14,389 bases of DNA from Microcystis aeruginosa W13-11 (GTDB lineage: Bacteria; Cyanobacteriota; Cyanobacteriia; Cyanobacteriales; Microcystaceae): positions 1-14,389 of the forward strand of contig JAADBR010000133.1 of the NCBI GenBank assembly GCA_009995705.1, given 5' to 3'. Both the position numbers and the translations under genes were made by a program. The first letter of the stretch is position 1; each line of letters begins with the position of its first letter. Positions 14,062 to 14,389 of this stretch are shown here, piece after piece. The notes below the pieces were generated by a model that worked only from the letters and a program-made list of their open reading frames with translations, was not told the origin of the DNA and did not search any database.

Positions 14062-14323
14062 AAGCTGTTGTAGATGTCAATGTTTGGATTTCAGGATTGT
14101 TGTGGGTAGGAGTTCCGGGTAAAATCCTTAAATTAGCTAAAAATCAAAGAATTACAATCTTTGCCTCCCAAAAGATCTTAGCTGATATAGAAGATACATT
14201 AGAACGACCCAAACTCCAAATTGTGGATATACGACTGCATACCTGATGACTATCGTTCAAGAACTTATACAACCTTTTGACAATCTGCGCGCTAAAGCGA
14301 CGCAGATTCTAGCACAGAATTAG
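14058..14323 (+). pseudogene. Frameshifted PIN-domain toxin gene (COG1569-like)
   Basis: The first 52 or so codons read as a PIN toxin: MKAVVDVNVWISGLLWVGVP with the metal-binding Asp6, then ILADIEDTLERPKLQ. From about 14215 the frame gives VDIRLHT and TGA at 14244-14246. Another frame carries on with family-like sequence, NCGYTTAYLMTIVQELIQPF, to TAG at 14321. A small deletion between the two halves therefore shifted the frame. Even with the shift repaired the product (about 88 residues) lacks the later PIN acidic residues, since intact members are about 135-150 residues long. PIN toxins are metal-dependent ribonucleases; this one should be inactive. Confidence 0.75.
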
Positions 14324-14340
14324 ACCAAAATCTAATTCTG
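14315..14340. repeat. Perfect 10-bp hairpin at the end of the PIN remnant
   Basis: Arms CAGAATTAGA (14315-14324) and TCTAATTCTG (14331-14340) with a 6-nt loop. It includes the TAG that ends the shifted PIN frame. There is no T run after it on either strand, so a repeat boundary is as likely as a terminator. Confidence 0.6.
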
Positions 14341-14389
14341 ATGGGCATTGTCAAGATGCCTCTAGTAACTCTGCTCAAATCTAATTTAA

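Noticed and set aside
14341..14389. ATG-started frame open to the window edge (MGIVKMPLVTLLKSNL)
   Set aside because: Only 16 codons are visible, with no ribosome site and no resemblance I can name; could be chance or part of the PIN remnant's decay.

Overview
The window looks like chromosomal DNA of a unicellular bloom-forming cyanobacterium, most like Microcystis. This is an inference from a CrtO-type carotene ketolase very close to the Synechocystis protein as I remember it, a DUF1400 hydrolase, a DUF3782-like protein, two GCGATCGC (HIP1) sites, AT-rich spacers full of small inverted repeats and MITEs, and many decayed toxin-antitoxin (TA) loci. No species marker or RNA gene is present.

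Layout. 1-309 (-) is the N-terminal part of a coiled-coil DUF3782-like protein. 310-837 holds two gene remnants and an intrinsic terminator. 838-2520 (-) is an exported DUF1400 alpha/beta hydrolase with a recognisable promoter upstream. 2815-2966 is a 152-bp MITE with IS66-like ends and a perfect 8-bp target duplication. 3086-5690 (-) is a two-gene operon: an ABC-type solute-binding lipoprotein followed after 1 nt by an MscS channel. 5691-6619 has no intact gene; it holds hairpin repeats and a broken hicB antitoxin.

6620-8861 (+) is an accessory cluster, probably one transcript: a small helical protein ending in an Asn/Gly/Phe motif like bacterial amyloid-signalling effectors; a 97-codon same-frame continuation beyond its TGA; a TPR protein; and a TumE (DUF6516)-type toxin with its upstream coiled-coil partner. 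A MITE at 8861-8976 cuts off the end of the toxin gene. This cluster is the best candidate for an undescribed system: a putative effector, a TPR protein that could be its sensor, and a TA pair.

9001-10647 (-) is crtO (echinenone/canthaxanthin synthesis). 10793-12253 holds a STAS anti-sigma-factor antagonist (+) and a response-regulator/PP2C phosphatase (-), tail to tail with no base between them, probably a partner-switching pair. 12254-13791 is a decayed region with a possible transposase remnant, paired hairpins, a GTTGGGTT-type inverted-repeat element, a frameshifted gene and an orphan C-terminal fragment. The window ends with an AbrB/MazE-like antitoxin and a frameshifted PIN toxin behind a good promoter.

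The recurring theme is TA decay. A Phd/YefM-like remnant, hicB, tumE and the PIN toxin are each damaged in a different way, next to small repeats and MITEs. Family assignments rest on remembered motifs; no database search was possible.
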